NCBI GenBank assembly: GCA_963757335.1
Contig: CAVWRJ010000002.1
Span: 186,001-250,000 of the forward strand
Length of the DNA stretch: 64,000 nucleotides
Direction: 5' to 3'
DNA from: DASQPA01 sp963757335
Lineage (GTDB): Bacteria; Acidobacteriota; Thermoanaerobaculia; Multivoradales; UBA5704
Part shown: positions 31,061-38,638 of the stretch, piece by piece
How the letters are laid out: the number at the start of each line of letters is the position of its first letter
Numbering within the stretch: the first letter of the stretch is position 1
Position numbers and translations under genes: made by a program
The notes under the pieces: model-generated
Seen by the model: only the letters and a program-made list of their open reading frames with translations
Database searches by the model: none
Told to the model about the DNA's origin: nothing

Positions 31061-32589
31061 GAGGGGAGCGCTCCCGGCCGGCGGTGAGAGAGTTCTTTGG
31101 CCCCAACTTCGGGCAGCGGCTTCGCATCGACGCCAGAGGTATCGGAGCCATTGGAGCCATTGGCCCCGATACCGCCGTTGGCCCCGATACCGCCATTGGC
31201 GCCATTGGCGCCAATGACAGGGTGATGGCGGCGGTCCGGCGCCCCCTCGGGATGCCCCTGGTCCTCCATCCGGCGGTCGGGCATGCCGTCGGGCCGGCCG
31301 ACCGAGACGTACTCGAAATTCTCCGCCGCCATCTTCTCCGGCTCGTAGAGGTTCCGGAGGTCGACGACGAGCGGCCGGCGCATCAGACGGTGAAGCCGGG
31401 GCAGCTCGAGCTTGCGGAACTGGTTCCACTCGGTCGCGATGACCAGGGCGTCGGCGTCCTCCGCGGCGTCGTAGGCGTTGTCGCAGAACGAAGCCTCGGG
31501 GAAGAGCGGCTTGCAGCCCTCCATGGCCTCGGGATCGAAGAGGCAGACGTGGGCCCCGCCGTCCAGGAGGCCGCGGACGATGGGGAGGGCCGGCGACTCG
31601 CGGATGTCGTCGGTGTTCGGCTTGAAAGAGAGGCCGAGCACCCCGATCCGCTTGCCGTCGATGCCGCCCAAGGCGCGCTCGATCTTCCCCACCATCCGGT
31701 GCTTGGTGCGCTCGTTGGCGTCGAGCACCGCCTCGATGATCCGGAAGTGGAGGCCGCAGTCGCGGGCGATCTGGGCCACGGCGCGGGTGTCCTTGGGGAA
31801 GCAGGAGCCGCCGAAGCCGGGGCCGGCGTGGAGGAACTTGGGGCCGATCCGGTTGTCGAGCCCCATCCCCCGCGCCACCACCTCGACGTTCGCCCCGAGC
31901 GCCTCGCAGAGCTCCGCGACCTCGTTGATGAAGGCGATCTTGACCGCCAGGAAGCCGTTCGAGGCGTACTTGATGAGCTCGGCGCTCTCGACGTCGGTGA
32001 TGACGAAGGGGACGTCCGCCGCGGCGAGCGGCGAGTAGACGTCGAGCAGCAGGTCGACCGCCTTCTCGTCCCGGCTGCCGATGACCACCCGGTCGGGGTG
32101 CATGAAGTCGTCGATCGCCGACCCCTCGCGGAGGAACTCGGGGTTCGACACCACGGCGAACTTGTGCCGGCCCTTCGCCCCCTCGGCGAGGATCGACTCG
32201 ATCATCTTGCCGGTGCCGATGGGGACCGTGCTCTTGGTGACGATCACTTTGTAGCCGTTCAGGTGCTGGGCGATCGAGGCGGCGACCTCGCGGATGAAGG
32301 TCAGGTCGGCCGAGCCGTCGGACTTGGGCGGTGTGCCGACGGCGATGAAGATCGCCTGGGCCTGCTCGACCGCCGGCCCGAGGTCGGTCGTGAACGAGAG
32401 CCGGCCCTCCTCCATGTTCTTCTGGACGAGGGTTTCGAGCCCCGGCTCGTAGATCGGGACCTTCCCCTGCCGCAGGGCGGCGACCTTCTCCTGGTCCTTG
32501 TCGACGCCGACGACGTGCATGCCGAAGTCCGCCAGGCAGGCGCCCGTCACGAGACCCACATAACCGCTTCCAACGACGCAGATGTTCAT
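31057..32589 (-). CDS. UDP-glucose 6-dehydrogenase with low-complexity tail
   Basis: The first 430 residues are a complete Ugd: MNICVVGSGYVGLVTGACLA, AVGTPPKSDGSADL, the catalytic Cys near residue 262 in GFGGSCFPKDTRA, and LGLSFKPNTDDIRESPAL. It oxidises UDP-glucose to UDP-glucuronate with two NAD. The last 80 residues are unusual: a Gly/Ala/Asn tail (ANGANGGIGANGGIGANGSN) encoded by a near-perfect short repeat at 31140-31215. It overlaps both neighbours by four bases. Confidence 0.93.
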
Positions 32590-33548
32590 CGTTTCTCCTG
32601 GTACCAGGCGACGAAGCGCCGCAACCCTTCACGGATCGGCACCTTGGGGGAATAGCCCAGGAGCCGGGCGGCCTTCGACACATCCGCGTAGGTGATCGGC
32701 ACGTCCCCGGGCTGGGTCGGAAGATATTCGATGCGGGGGGAGACGGCAAGCTCCTCGGCGATCCAGTGGATGAGGTCCTTGAGCGAGGTCGTCTCGGCGC
32801 CCCCGAGGTTGAGGATCTCGAAACCGGGCCCCAGGTCCAGGGTCGCCAGGAGGCCGTCGACGATGTCGTCGACATAGGTGTAGTCCCGGCGGCTCTCCCC
32901 GTCGCCGTACATGGGGATCGTCTCGCCGCGGGCTAAAAGCTCGGTGAACTTGTGGATCGCCATCTCCGGGCGCTGCCGCGGCCCGTAGACCGTGAAGAAG
33001 CGCAGGCAGGCGGTGCGCATCCCGTAGAGGTGGTGGTAGTTGTAGCAGAGAAGCTCGCCCGCCCGCTTGGTCGTCGCGTAGGGGCTGATCGGCTGGTTGA
33101 CCTCGTCGCTCTCGGCGAACGGCACCTTCTCGTTGATCCCGTAGACCGACGAGGAGGAGCCGAAGAGGAAGAGGTCGGGGCCGTGGTGACGCGCCGCCTC
33201 CAGGAGCCTTAAGGTGCCGATGCAGTTGACGTCCTCGTAGAGGATCGGCTCCTTGAGCGAGGGCCGCACCCCGGCGCGGGCGGCGAGGTGGACGACGGCG
33301 TCGAACCGGCCCTCGGCGAAGAGGTGGTCGACCAGAGCGGCGTCCCGGATGTCCCCTTCGACCAGCCGATAGTCGAGCTGGCCGTCCCGGTGGAGGAACG
33401 GGGCGACGTTGGCGCGCTTCTTCGCCGGGTCGTAGTAGTCGTTGAAATCGTCGAGCACCGTCACCCGGTCGCCGCGGGCGAGGAGCCGCCGGGTGAGGTG
33501 CGAGCCGATGAAGCCGGCTCCGCCGGTGACGAGGACGTGCAGGCTCAT
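32586..33548 (-). CDS. UDP-glucuronate 4-epimerase-like NAD-dependent epimerase
   Basis: The 320-residue SDR has VTGGAGFIGSHLTRRLLARG, SSSSVYG, the catalytic YATTKRAGE and FFTVYGPRQRPEMAI, the pattern of UDP-glucuronate 4-epimerases (GalE-like proteins with the DDFNDYYDPAKKRAN N-terminal segment). It would convert UDP-glucuronate into UDP-galacturonate, using the product of the next gene. It is the first gene of the three-gene operon, overlapping ugd by four bases. Confidence 0.9.
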   Translation of the reverse strand: MSLHVLVTGGAGFIGSHLTRRLLARGDRVTVLDDFNDYYDPAKKRANVAPFLHRDGQLDYRLVEGDIRDAALVDHLFAEGRFDAVVHLAARAGVRPSLKEPILYEDVNCIGTLRLLEAARHHGPDLFLFGSSSSVYGINEKVPFAESDEVNQPISPYATTKRAGELLCYNYHHLYGMRTACLRFFTVYGPRQRPEMAIHKFTELLARGETIPMYGDGESRRDYTYVDDIVDGLLATLDLGPGFEILNLGGAETTSLKDLIHWIAEELAVSPRIEYLPTQPGDVPITYADVSKAARLLGYSPKVPIREGLRRFVAWYQEKR

Positions 33549-33572
33549 GGCCGCATCCTCAGGACCGCGGTC

Positions 33573-34922
33573 TCAAAGGACAGGTCCGGGCGGGCTGGGC
33601 GGCGGCTCGGTGGACTGAGCCGGGGGGCCGGGCTCGGTCGATTGGGATGGGGGCGGTGGCGCTGGGGGCGGGGTATCTGGCTTCTCGTTCTGCTGTTCAT
33701 CCGTCGACGTTCGGGGCGCCGGGGCCCGGCCCTCCCCCTCCTCCTCTTTCTTATTCTCATCCCGAGCATCATGATAGCGATGCTTGATCCCCGTCTTCTG
33801 ACGGTTGCGGATCAGCCATCGCAGCATCCAGGAATCGTCGATCCCGATCAGAATGTCGTTGACCGACTCGTAGATATGGGGATCGTTGATCAGCTTGGGG
33901 ACCGTCCCGCCGCCATTCGAGAGCTTCTCCGAGACGTCGTTCAACCGCTCGACCATCTGCCGTACGTTGCCGGTGATCTCGCGGCCGTAGGCCTCGTCGT
34001 TGATCAGCCGAGGCACCAGCCCCTTCCCCCGGTCGAGGTCGGTCGAGAATTTTTGCAGATCCTGCGCCACCTGCTTGAGCGAGGCGATCGTCTCGTCGAA
34101 CTGGCGCCGGGTCGACGGATCGTTCAAGAGGCCGGGGACGAGACCCTTGCCGTTCTGGGCCGAGGCGAGGACCGCATGCAGGCTCTCGACCGACTGCGCC
34201 AGGCTGTCGGCGAGGGCGCGGTCGTTGAGCATCCGCGGCAGGGGGCCCTGCCCGGTGTCGACCTTGTCGGCGACCCGCTGGATGGTGTCCAGGGTGGCGA
34301 AGATGTTGGCCTTCAGGCGCCGGCTCGGCTCGGAGTCCGAGGTGAGCTCGCCTAAGAGCCCCTGGCCGCGGTCGACCCGGGAGAGGATGTTCTTGAGCTG
34401 GAAGGAGATGGTCGAGATGTTATCCATCACGTCCGTCCCCGAGGCGATGAGCGCGTCGACGTTGGTCGCCGGGGCGGCGTTGACCCGGCCGGAGTCGGGG
34501 ATCTCGGCGAGGTTCGGGCTGCCGGAGTTGAGCTCCAGGAACTTGTCTCCGAGGAGACCGAGGGTGCGGATCCGCACCAGGGTGTCGGCGCGCACCCGGC
34601 GCCCGTAGCTCCGGTCGACCTTCATCCAGACCCGGATGAACTTCTGCGCCGGGTTGTGCGGCAGGATCACCTGATCCACGGCGCCCACCGCCACGCCGTC
34701 CAGCTCGACCGGATTGCCGGGCTTGATCCCGGAGACCGATTTGAGGTCCACGAAGTAGCGGTTCTTGCGGCTGAAGAGGTTGTTCTCCTGGCCGATCATG
34801 AAGACGCCGACCCCCAGGACCACCACCGCCACGAGCACGACGATCCCCACTCGCACGGCCCGCCCGGCCCGCCCGGCGCTCACCCCGCCCTTCCCGGACG
34901 TTTCAGGCGTCTTAGGCGGCAT
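33573..34922 (-). CDS. MlaD/MCE-domain lipid-transport protein
   Basis: Starting at the ATG at 34922, the 449-residue protein has one N-terminal membrane anchor (VGIVVLVAVVVLGVGVFMIG), a single MCE domain (residues about 45-125, YFVDLKSVSGIKPGNPVELD), a long helical region with repeats of GKGLVPRLINDE type, and a Pro-rich tail. MlaD-type proteins form the periplasmic ring of a phospholipid transporter. It overlaps the ATPase gene, completing an ATPase-permease-MCE set. Confidence 0.88.
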   Translation of the reverse strand: MPPKTPETSGKGGVSAGRAGRAVRVGIVVLVAVVVLGVGVFMIGQENNLFSRKNRYFVDLKSVSGIKPGNPVELDGVAVGAVDQVILPHNPAQKFIRVWMKVDRSYGRRVRADTLVRIRTLGLLGDKFLELNSGSPNLAEIPDSGRVNAAPATNVDALIASGTDVMDNISTISFQLKNILSRVDRGQGLLGELTSDSEPSRRLKANIFATLDTIQRVADKVDTGQGPLPRMLNDRALADSLAQSVESLHAVLASAQNGKGLVPGLLNDPSTRRQFDETIASLKQVAQDLQKFSTDLDRGKGLVPRLINDEAYGREITGNVRQMVERLNDVSEKLSNGGGTVPKLINDPHIYESVNDILIGIDDSWMLRWLIRNRQKTGIKHRYHDARDENKKEEEGEGRAPAPRTSTDEQQNEKPDTPPPAPPPPSQSTEPGPPAQSTEPPPSPPGPVL

Positions 34923-35673
34923 CGCTCTCCTCCTCTTCCTCGCGGCCGGCGAGGAAGTCGGCGAGGACCGGATCCTTCGAGGCGCGGGCCTCGTCCCAGT
35001 TGCCGACGAAGACGAAGCGCCCCGCGGAGAGAAAGGCCAGGCGGTCGCCCACCTTCTCGGCGAGCGGCAGGTCATGGGTGATGACCACCGAGGTCACCCC
35101 GAGATCGTTCTGGATGCTCCGGATGAGCGCGGCGATGGTCGCCGAGGTCCGGGGGTCGAGGCCGGTCGTCGGCTCGTCGAAGAGCATCACCTCGGGGTCG
35201 AGGGCCAGCGAGCGGGCGAGGGCGACCCGCTTCTTCATCCCCCCGGAGAGGTCGGAAGGCATCTTCTCCTCGATCCCCTGGAGGTGGACGAGGCCGAGTT
35301 TCTCCTTCACCTTGGCGGCGATCTCATCGGCCGAGCACCGGGAGTGCTGGCGCAGAGGAAAGGCGATGTTGTCGAAGACGTTCATCGAGTCGAAGAGCGC
35401 GCCGCTCTGAAACAGCATGGCCACCCGCCGGCGCAGGGGGTAGAGATCCCGCTCCTCCAGGCGCGCGATGTCGGTACCGTCGAACACGATGCTCCCCTCA
35501 TCCGGCTGCTCCAATCCGTCCAACTGGCGCAGGGTGACGCTCTTGCCGCTCCCCGAGCGACCGAGGATCACCAGGCACTCGCCCTGCAGGACCTCGAAAT
35601 CGATGTGGTCGAGGATGACCCGGTCGCCATAGCGCTTGGTCAGCCCGCGAACCTCGTAGAGCGCATCCGCCAC
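34912..35673 (-). CDS. MlaF-type ABC transporter ATPase
   Basis: A 253-residue ABC ATPase: Walker A GRSGSGKS near residue 37, signature DLSGGMKKRVALARSLALDP, Walker B EVMLFDEPTTGLDP, and a switch His in VITHDLPLAEKVGDR. The SGGM form of the signature is characteristic of MlaF. It powers phospholipid movement between the membranes. It lies 22 bases downstream of the permease gene and overlaps the MCE gene by 11 bases. Confidence 0.92.
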   Translation of the reverse strand: MADALYEVRGLTKRYGDRVILDHIDFEVLQGECLVILGRSGSGKSVTLRQLDGLEQPDEGSIVFDGTDIARLEERDLYPLRRRVAMLFQSGALFDSMNVFDNIAFPLRQHSRCSADEIAAKVKEKLGLVHLQGIEEKMPSDLSGGMKKRVALARSLALDPEVMLFDEPTTGLDPRTSATIAALIRSIQNDLGVTSVVITHDLPLAEKVGDRLAFLSAGRFVFVGNWDEARASKDPVLADFLAGREEEEESDAA

Positions 35674-35695
35674 TAGAACAATCCTCTATGCAAAC

Positions 35696-36442
35696 TCATG
35701 CCAGGATGAAGAGCTTGGTCAGGAAGAAGTCGGAAATGAGGACGAGGATGGCCGCCAGGACCACCGTGTTGGTCGTCGCCCGGCCGACGCCGTCGGCACC
35801 GCCCTCGGTGTGGAGGCCGTTGTAGCAGCCGACGATCGTGATGCAGTAGCCGAAGAAGAACGACTTGCCGACGCCGGAGAGGAGGTCGCCCAGGGTGAGG
35901 TTCGCGAGCACGTCGTTCCAGTAGAGCGACGCCGGCAGGTCGAGCTGGAGGACGGCGACGATCAAGCCGCCCAGAATCCCCAGGGCGTCGCCGAGGATGG
36001 TGAGCGCGGGGAGCATGATGAGCGTGGCCATGAGCTTCGGCACGACGAGCTTCTTGACCGGATCGGCGGCCATCGAGCGCAGGGCGTCGATCTGCTCGGT
36101 CACCTTCATGGTGCCGATCTCGGCGGTCATCCCGGCGCCGATCCGGCCGCCGACGATCAGGGCGGTCAGGACCGGGCCCAGCTCGCGGACGAGCGATTTC
36201 GAGACCACGGTGCCGATGTAGTACTTGATCCCCAGGGTGGGCAGGCTGTAGGCGGTCTGGAGGGCCATGACCATGCCGGTGAAAATGGTAGTGATGCTCG
36301 CCACGCCGAGCGAGCGGACGCCGATCTGCTCCATCTGGTCGAGCCAGAGGCCGATCTCGAACGGCCGGCGGACCAGCGCGGAGAACGCCTGGCCGGTCAG
36401 GAGGGCCAGCTCGCCGGTCGTCTGGGTGAACTTGCGTTTCAC
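35696..36442 (-). CDS. MlaE-type ABC transporter permease
   Basis: The 248-residue protein shows the MlaE pattern: an interfacial N-terminal helix, then GVASITTIFTGMVMALQTAY, LVRELGPVLTALIVGGRIGA, GMTAEIGTMKVTEQIDALRS and a C-terminal TTNTVVLAAILVLISDFFLT. It is the membrane part of the Mla-type phospholipid transporter and the first gene of the permease-ATPase-MCE operon. Confidence 0.93.
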   Translation of the reverse strand: MKRKFTQTTGELALLTGQAFSALVRRPFEIGLWLDQMEQIGVRSLGVASITTIFTGMVMALQTAYSLPTLGIKYYIGTVVSKSLVRELGPVLTALIVGGRIGAGMTAEIGTMKVTEQIDALRSMAADPVKKLVVPKLMATLIMLPALTILGDALGILGGLIVAVLQLDLPASLYWNDVLANLTLGDLLSGVGKSFFFGYCITIVGCYNGLHTEGGADGVGRATTNTVVLAAILVLISDFFLTKLFILA

Positions 36443-36464
36443 TTAAGCCTTCACTTGCGAACCT

Positions 36465-36875
36465 TCACTTGCGTACGGGGTACCAGAAGAGGGCCGGCGA
36501 GACGCCGAGGGCGAAGTCGCAGACGGCGAGAACGGCGATCCCCGGCAGGAGCTTGGGGTCGCGGATCGCCGCCACGGCGAACGCCAGAGCCCCCAGCAGC
36601 CGGCCGACGACGGCGATCGGGATCATCCCGCTGTACCGCCGCGGCTCGCGGGCCACGAGGACGTAGAGAGCGGCGAGCATGGCGAGGAGGGTCGCCATCA
36701 CCCAGAGGTAGAACGGCTCGCCCGGCAGGGGGATCCCGAGCACCCGCGCCGGCACCCCCGGCGCCACCACCATGAGGACGGCGAACGCGAGGTCGTAGAG
36801 AGCGCCCGCGAAGAGACTCGCCTGAAATAGCGTCAGAAAACGGAAGCGGCGGGCAAACCGGGAGGTGACGCTCAT
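36465..36875 (-). CDS. Small membrane protein, 136 aa
   Basis: From the ATG at 36875 the product has four hydrophobic segments (ASLFAGALYDLAFAVLMVVA, YLWVMATLLAMLAALYVLVA, IAVVGRLLGALAFAVAAI and a last one around LLPGIAVLAVCDFALG). It ends 22 bases before the mlaE-type gene and may share its transcript. It resembles small membrane proteins of unknown role; no functional motif is visible. Confidence 0.7.
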   Translation of the reverse strand: MSVTSRFARRFRFLTLFQASLFAGALYDLAFAVLMVVAPGVPARVLGIPLPGEPFYLWVMATLLAMLAALYVLVAREPRRYSGMIPIAVVGRLLGALAFAVAAIRDPKLLPGIAVLAVCDFALGVSPALFWYPVRK

Positions 36876-36914
36876 GTGAGCGCCCATCCTAGCAGGGGGC
36901 GTGCCAACCCCTCG

Positions 36915-37220
36915 TCAGCTGCGGAGATGGGGACCCTTGCGGCGGGGGTGAAGATCCAGGGACAATTGCCACCCGATGGCCTGGGCATAGCGCTCGAGGG
37001 TCGAGAGCCGGATGCTCCCGGCGCTGTTCTCCATCCGGCTGATCGCCGACTTCTTCGTCTCCAGCCGCTGCGCGACCTGTTCCTGGGTCAGGCCGGCCTT
37101 CTCTCGGGCCTGCCGGAGAAGGGCACCGACTTTGAAATCTTCGAATCCCGCCTCCAAATTTTCAGCGAACTCAGGATCTCGGGCCGCCCGCGTCCTCGTA
37201 TACTTAGTTAGGTCGCTCAT
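36915..37220 (-). CDS. Xre-family antitoxin (HigA/HipB-like)
   Basis: The 101-residue protein contains a standard helix-turn-helix at residues about 30-85 (LLRQAREKAGLTQEQVAQRL, ETKKSAISRMENSAG, LSTLERYAQAIGW). It overlaps the toxin gene end by 17 bases, in toxin-first order as in HigBA modules. It should neutralise the RelE-type toxin and repress the shared promoter, as known for the family. Confidence 0.9.
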   Translation of the reverse strand: MSDLTKYTRTRAARDPEFAENLEAGFEDFKVGALLRQAREKAGLTQEQVAQRLETKKSAISRMENSAGSIRLSTLERYAQAIGWQLSLDLHPRRKGPHLRS

Positions 37221-37569
37221 GATCTTGCCTCCTGCTCAAGTAGTCCTGCCGACGCTTCTCGGCCAGTGCAATCTCCTGACGTGGCGTCTTCTCGGTCTTC
37301 TTGGCAAAGCCACTGGTGAGAACCAGTAACCGAGAACCGTCGAAAAAGCCGATCAACCGAAAGGTGTCTCCACCGTGCTGCGCCCGCACTTCCCAGAGGT
37401 CGCTGGTGCCGACAAGCTTCTTGAGGTACTGCGAGGGCACCGACTCGAGCTCTTCCACCAGGCGCAGAACCCAAACCACTTTCTGCGCCTGCTTGCTGCT
37501 AAGTGAATCAAGGAACTCTTCAACAGGGCAGTGACCCGCCCGGGTCTTGTAGAAGCGGGCTTCACGCAC
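37204..37569 (-). CDS. RelE/ParE-superfamily toxin (HigB/Gp49-like)
   Basis: The 121-residue toxin shows the Gp49/HigB-like pattern: FYKTRAGHCPVEEFLDSLSS, LKKLVGTSDLWEVRAQHGGD, TFRLIGFFDGSRLLVLTSGF and AKKTEKTPRQEIALAEKRRQ. Such toxins cleave mRNA on the ribosome. It is the first gene of the pair with the Xre antitoxin. Array 2 begins about 100 bases upstream, so the promoter lies in that gap or in the array. Confidence 0.9.
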   Translation of the reverse strand: MREARFYKTRAGHCPVEEFLDSLSSKQAQKVVWVLRLVEELESVPSQYLKKLVGTSDLWEVRAQHGGDTFRLIGFFDGSRLLVLTSGFAKKTEKTPRQEIALAEKRRQDYLSRRQDHERPN

Positions 37570-37670
37570 TCGCCGAGGTTAACACAAACGTGAACTTGGT
37601 ACCAGCCATAGCGGCCGTGGCCAGATTGACTTCAGGAGCGGAAACTTAAAAGCCGGCCCAAAACCTCTCC

Positions 37671-38120
37671 AAACTCCGAAAAAGTCTCCCTAAACTCGAA
37701 ATGCCCCTCGATAAACTGAATTGCGCCGCCTCTAAACTCGTTTTGTCCCTGGATAAACTGAGTTGGGCGGCCTCTAAACTCGTGTTGTCTCTGGATAAAG
37801 TGAAACGCGCGGCCTCTAAACTCCCGATGTCCCTGGATAAACTACAACGCGACCCCTCTAAACAGTTTTTGCCGGCCTCGAAAGTACTTTGGAGACGTTC
37901 CGCGGAGCTTTAGGGACGTTTCCGAGAGCTTTAGGGAGGTTCCGTGGACCGTTGGAGACGTTTCGCGGAGCTTTGGAGACCTCCGCGCCTGGTTTTACGA
38001 GGTCCGAAACTCGCTTAGGGACCTCCGAGGCGGGTTTAGGGAGGTCGGAAAGGTCTTTGGAGACCGCTGAACCGACATTGGCGACTCCCGAAAGGACTTT
38101 GGAGGGAGTCTGGAGTCGTT
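37671..38120. repeat. Array 2: 21-bp repeats, mirror-symmetric about a palindrome
   Basis: Left arm: AAACT or AAAGT at 37671, 37692, 37713, 37734, 37755, 37776, 37797, 37818, 37839, 37860 and 37881, exactly 21 bp apart; alternate units end in CTGGAT or CCTCT, a 42-bp higher order. Right arm: the complementary element (GCTTTAGGG type) at 37907, 37928, 37949, 37970, 37991, 38012, 38033, 38054, 38075 and 38096, again every 21 bp. Between them lies AAAGTACTTT (37881-37890), a perfect palindrome in register with both arms. It fills the gap between the divergent toxin and DUF2007 genes. Seven-residue open-frame repeats are judged non-coding. Confidence 0.92.
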
Positions 38121-38210
38121 TTCGCCCTACTCCGCCCGGAACGCCTCGCAGGGGTCGAGCCGGTCTCCACCCGGCCTGCGGTATGATCCCCCCGTCACGG
38201 AGGAGGCCCG

Positions 38211-38615
38211 ATGAGCGACGACATCAGCGAGACGAGAGACGAGGCGCTCGCCCAGGGCGACCAGGGCGACCTGATCGACCAGGGCGAGCTGGACGAGACC
38301 TGGCGGGTGGTCCGTACGGTCGGGACCGAGGAGGAGGCCATGGTGGTGGTCGGCTTCCTCAACAGCAGCGACATTCCGGCCGAGGTGGAGTCGCTGCGCA
38401 TCAGCGAGCTGCCGGTCGACTTCGGCGACATGAGCCAGGTGCACATCCGGGTGCCGGTCGAGCGGGCGGACGAGGCGATCGCCCTTCTCGCGTCGCAGGA
38501 CGAGGCGGCCCCGGTGTTCGCCGAGGGCGAGGCGACCCAGGCGGTCGATTCGCTCGAAACGCTAGAAGCGGCGGAGCTCGCCGTGAAAGACATGGACTCC
38601 CCTGAAACGAAATAG
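38211..38615 (+). CDS. DUF2007-like small protein
   Basis: The 134-residue protein has a core resembling DUF2007 putative signal-transducing domains (VVRTVGTEEEAMVVVGFLNS, then PAEVESLRISELPVDFGDM and IRVPVERADEAIALLAS), flanked by acidic disordered ends. GGAGG lies just before the ATG. It is 24 bases upstream of the Ser/Thr kinase gene on the same strand, so both are probably co-transcribed. Molecular role unknown. Confidence 0.72.
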   Translation: MSDDISETRDEALAQGDQGDLIDQGELDETWRVVRTVGTEEEAMVVVGFLNSSDIPAEVESLRISELPVDFGDMSQVHIRVPVERADEAIALLASQDEAAPVFAEGEATQAVDSLETLEAAELAVKDMDSPETK

Positions 38616-38638
38616 CCTCGCGAGGGCCTAAAGAGAGC

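Noticed and set aside
37671..38120. CRISPR array
   Set aside because: Units are contiguous, degenerate and 21 bp long, with no conserved repeat separated by unique spacers and no cas genes.
37701..38605. Repeat-protein ORFs in array 2 (DKLSWAASKL and TFRGALGTF types)
   Set aside because: The same regularity appears in several frames on both strands and lacks ribosome sites, so a DNA-level explanation is better.
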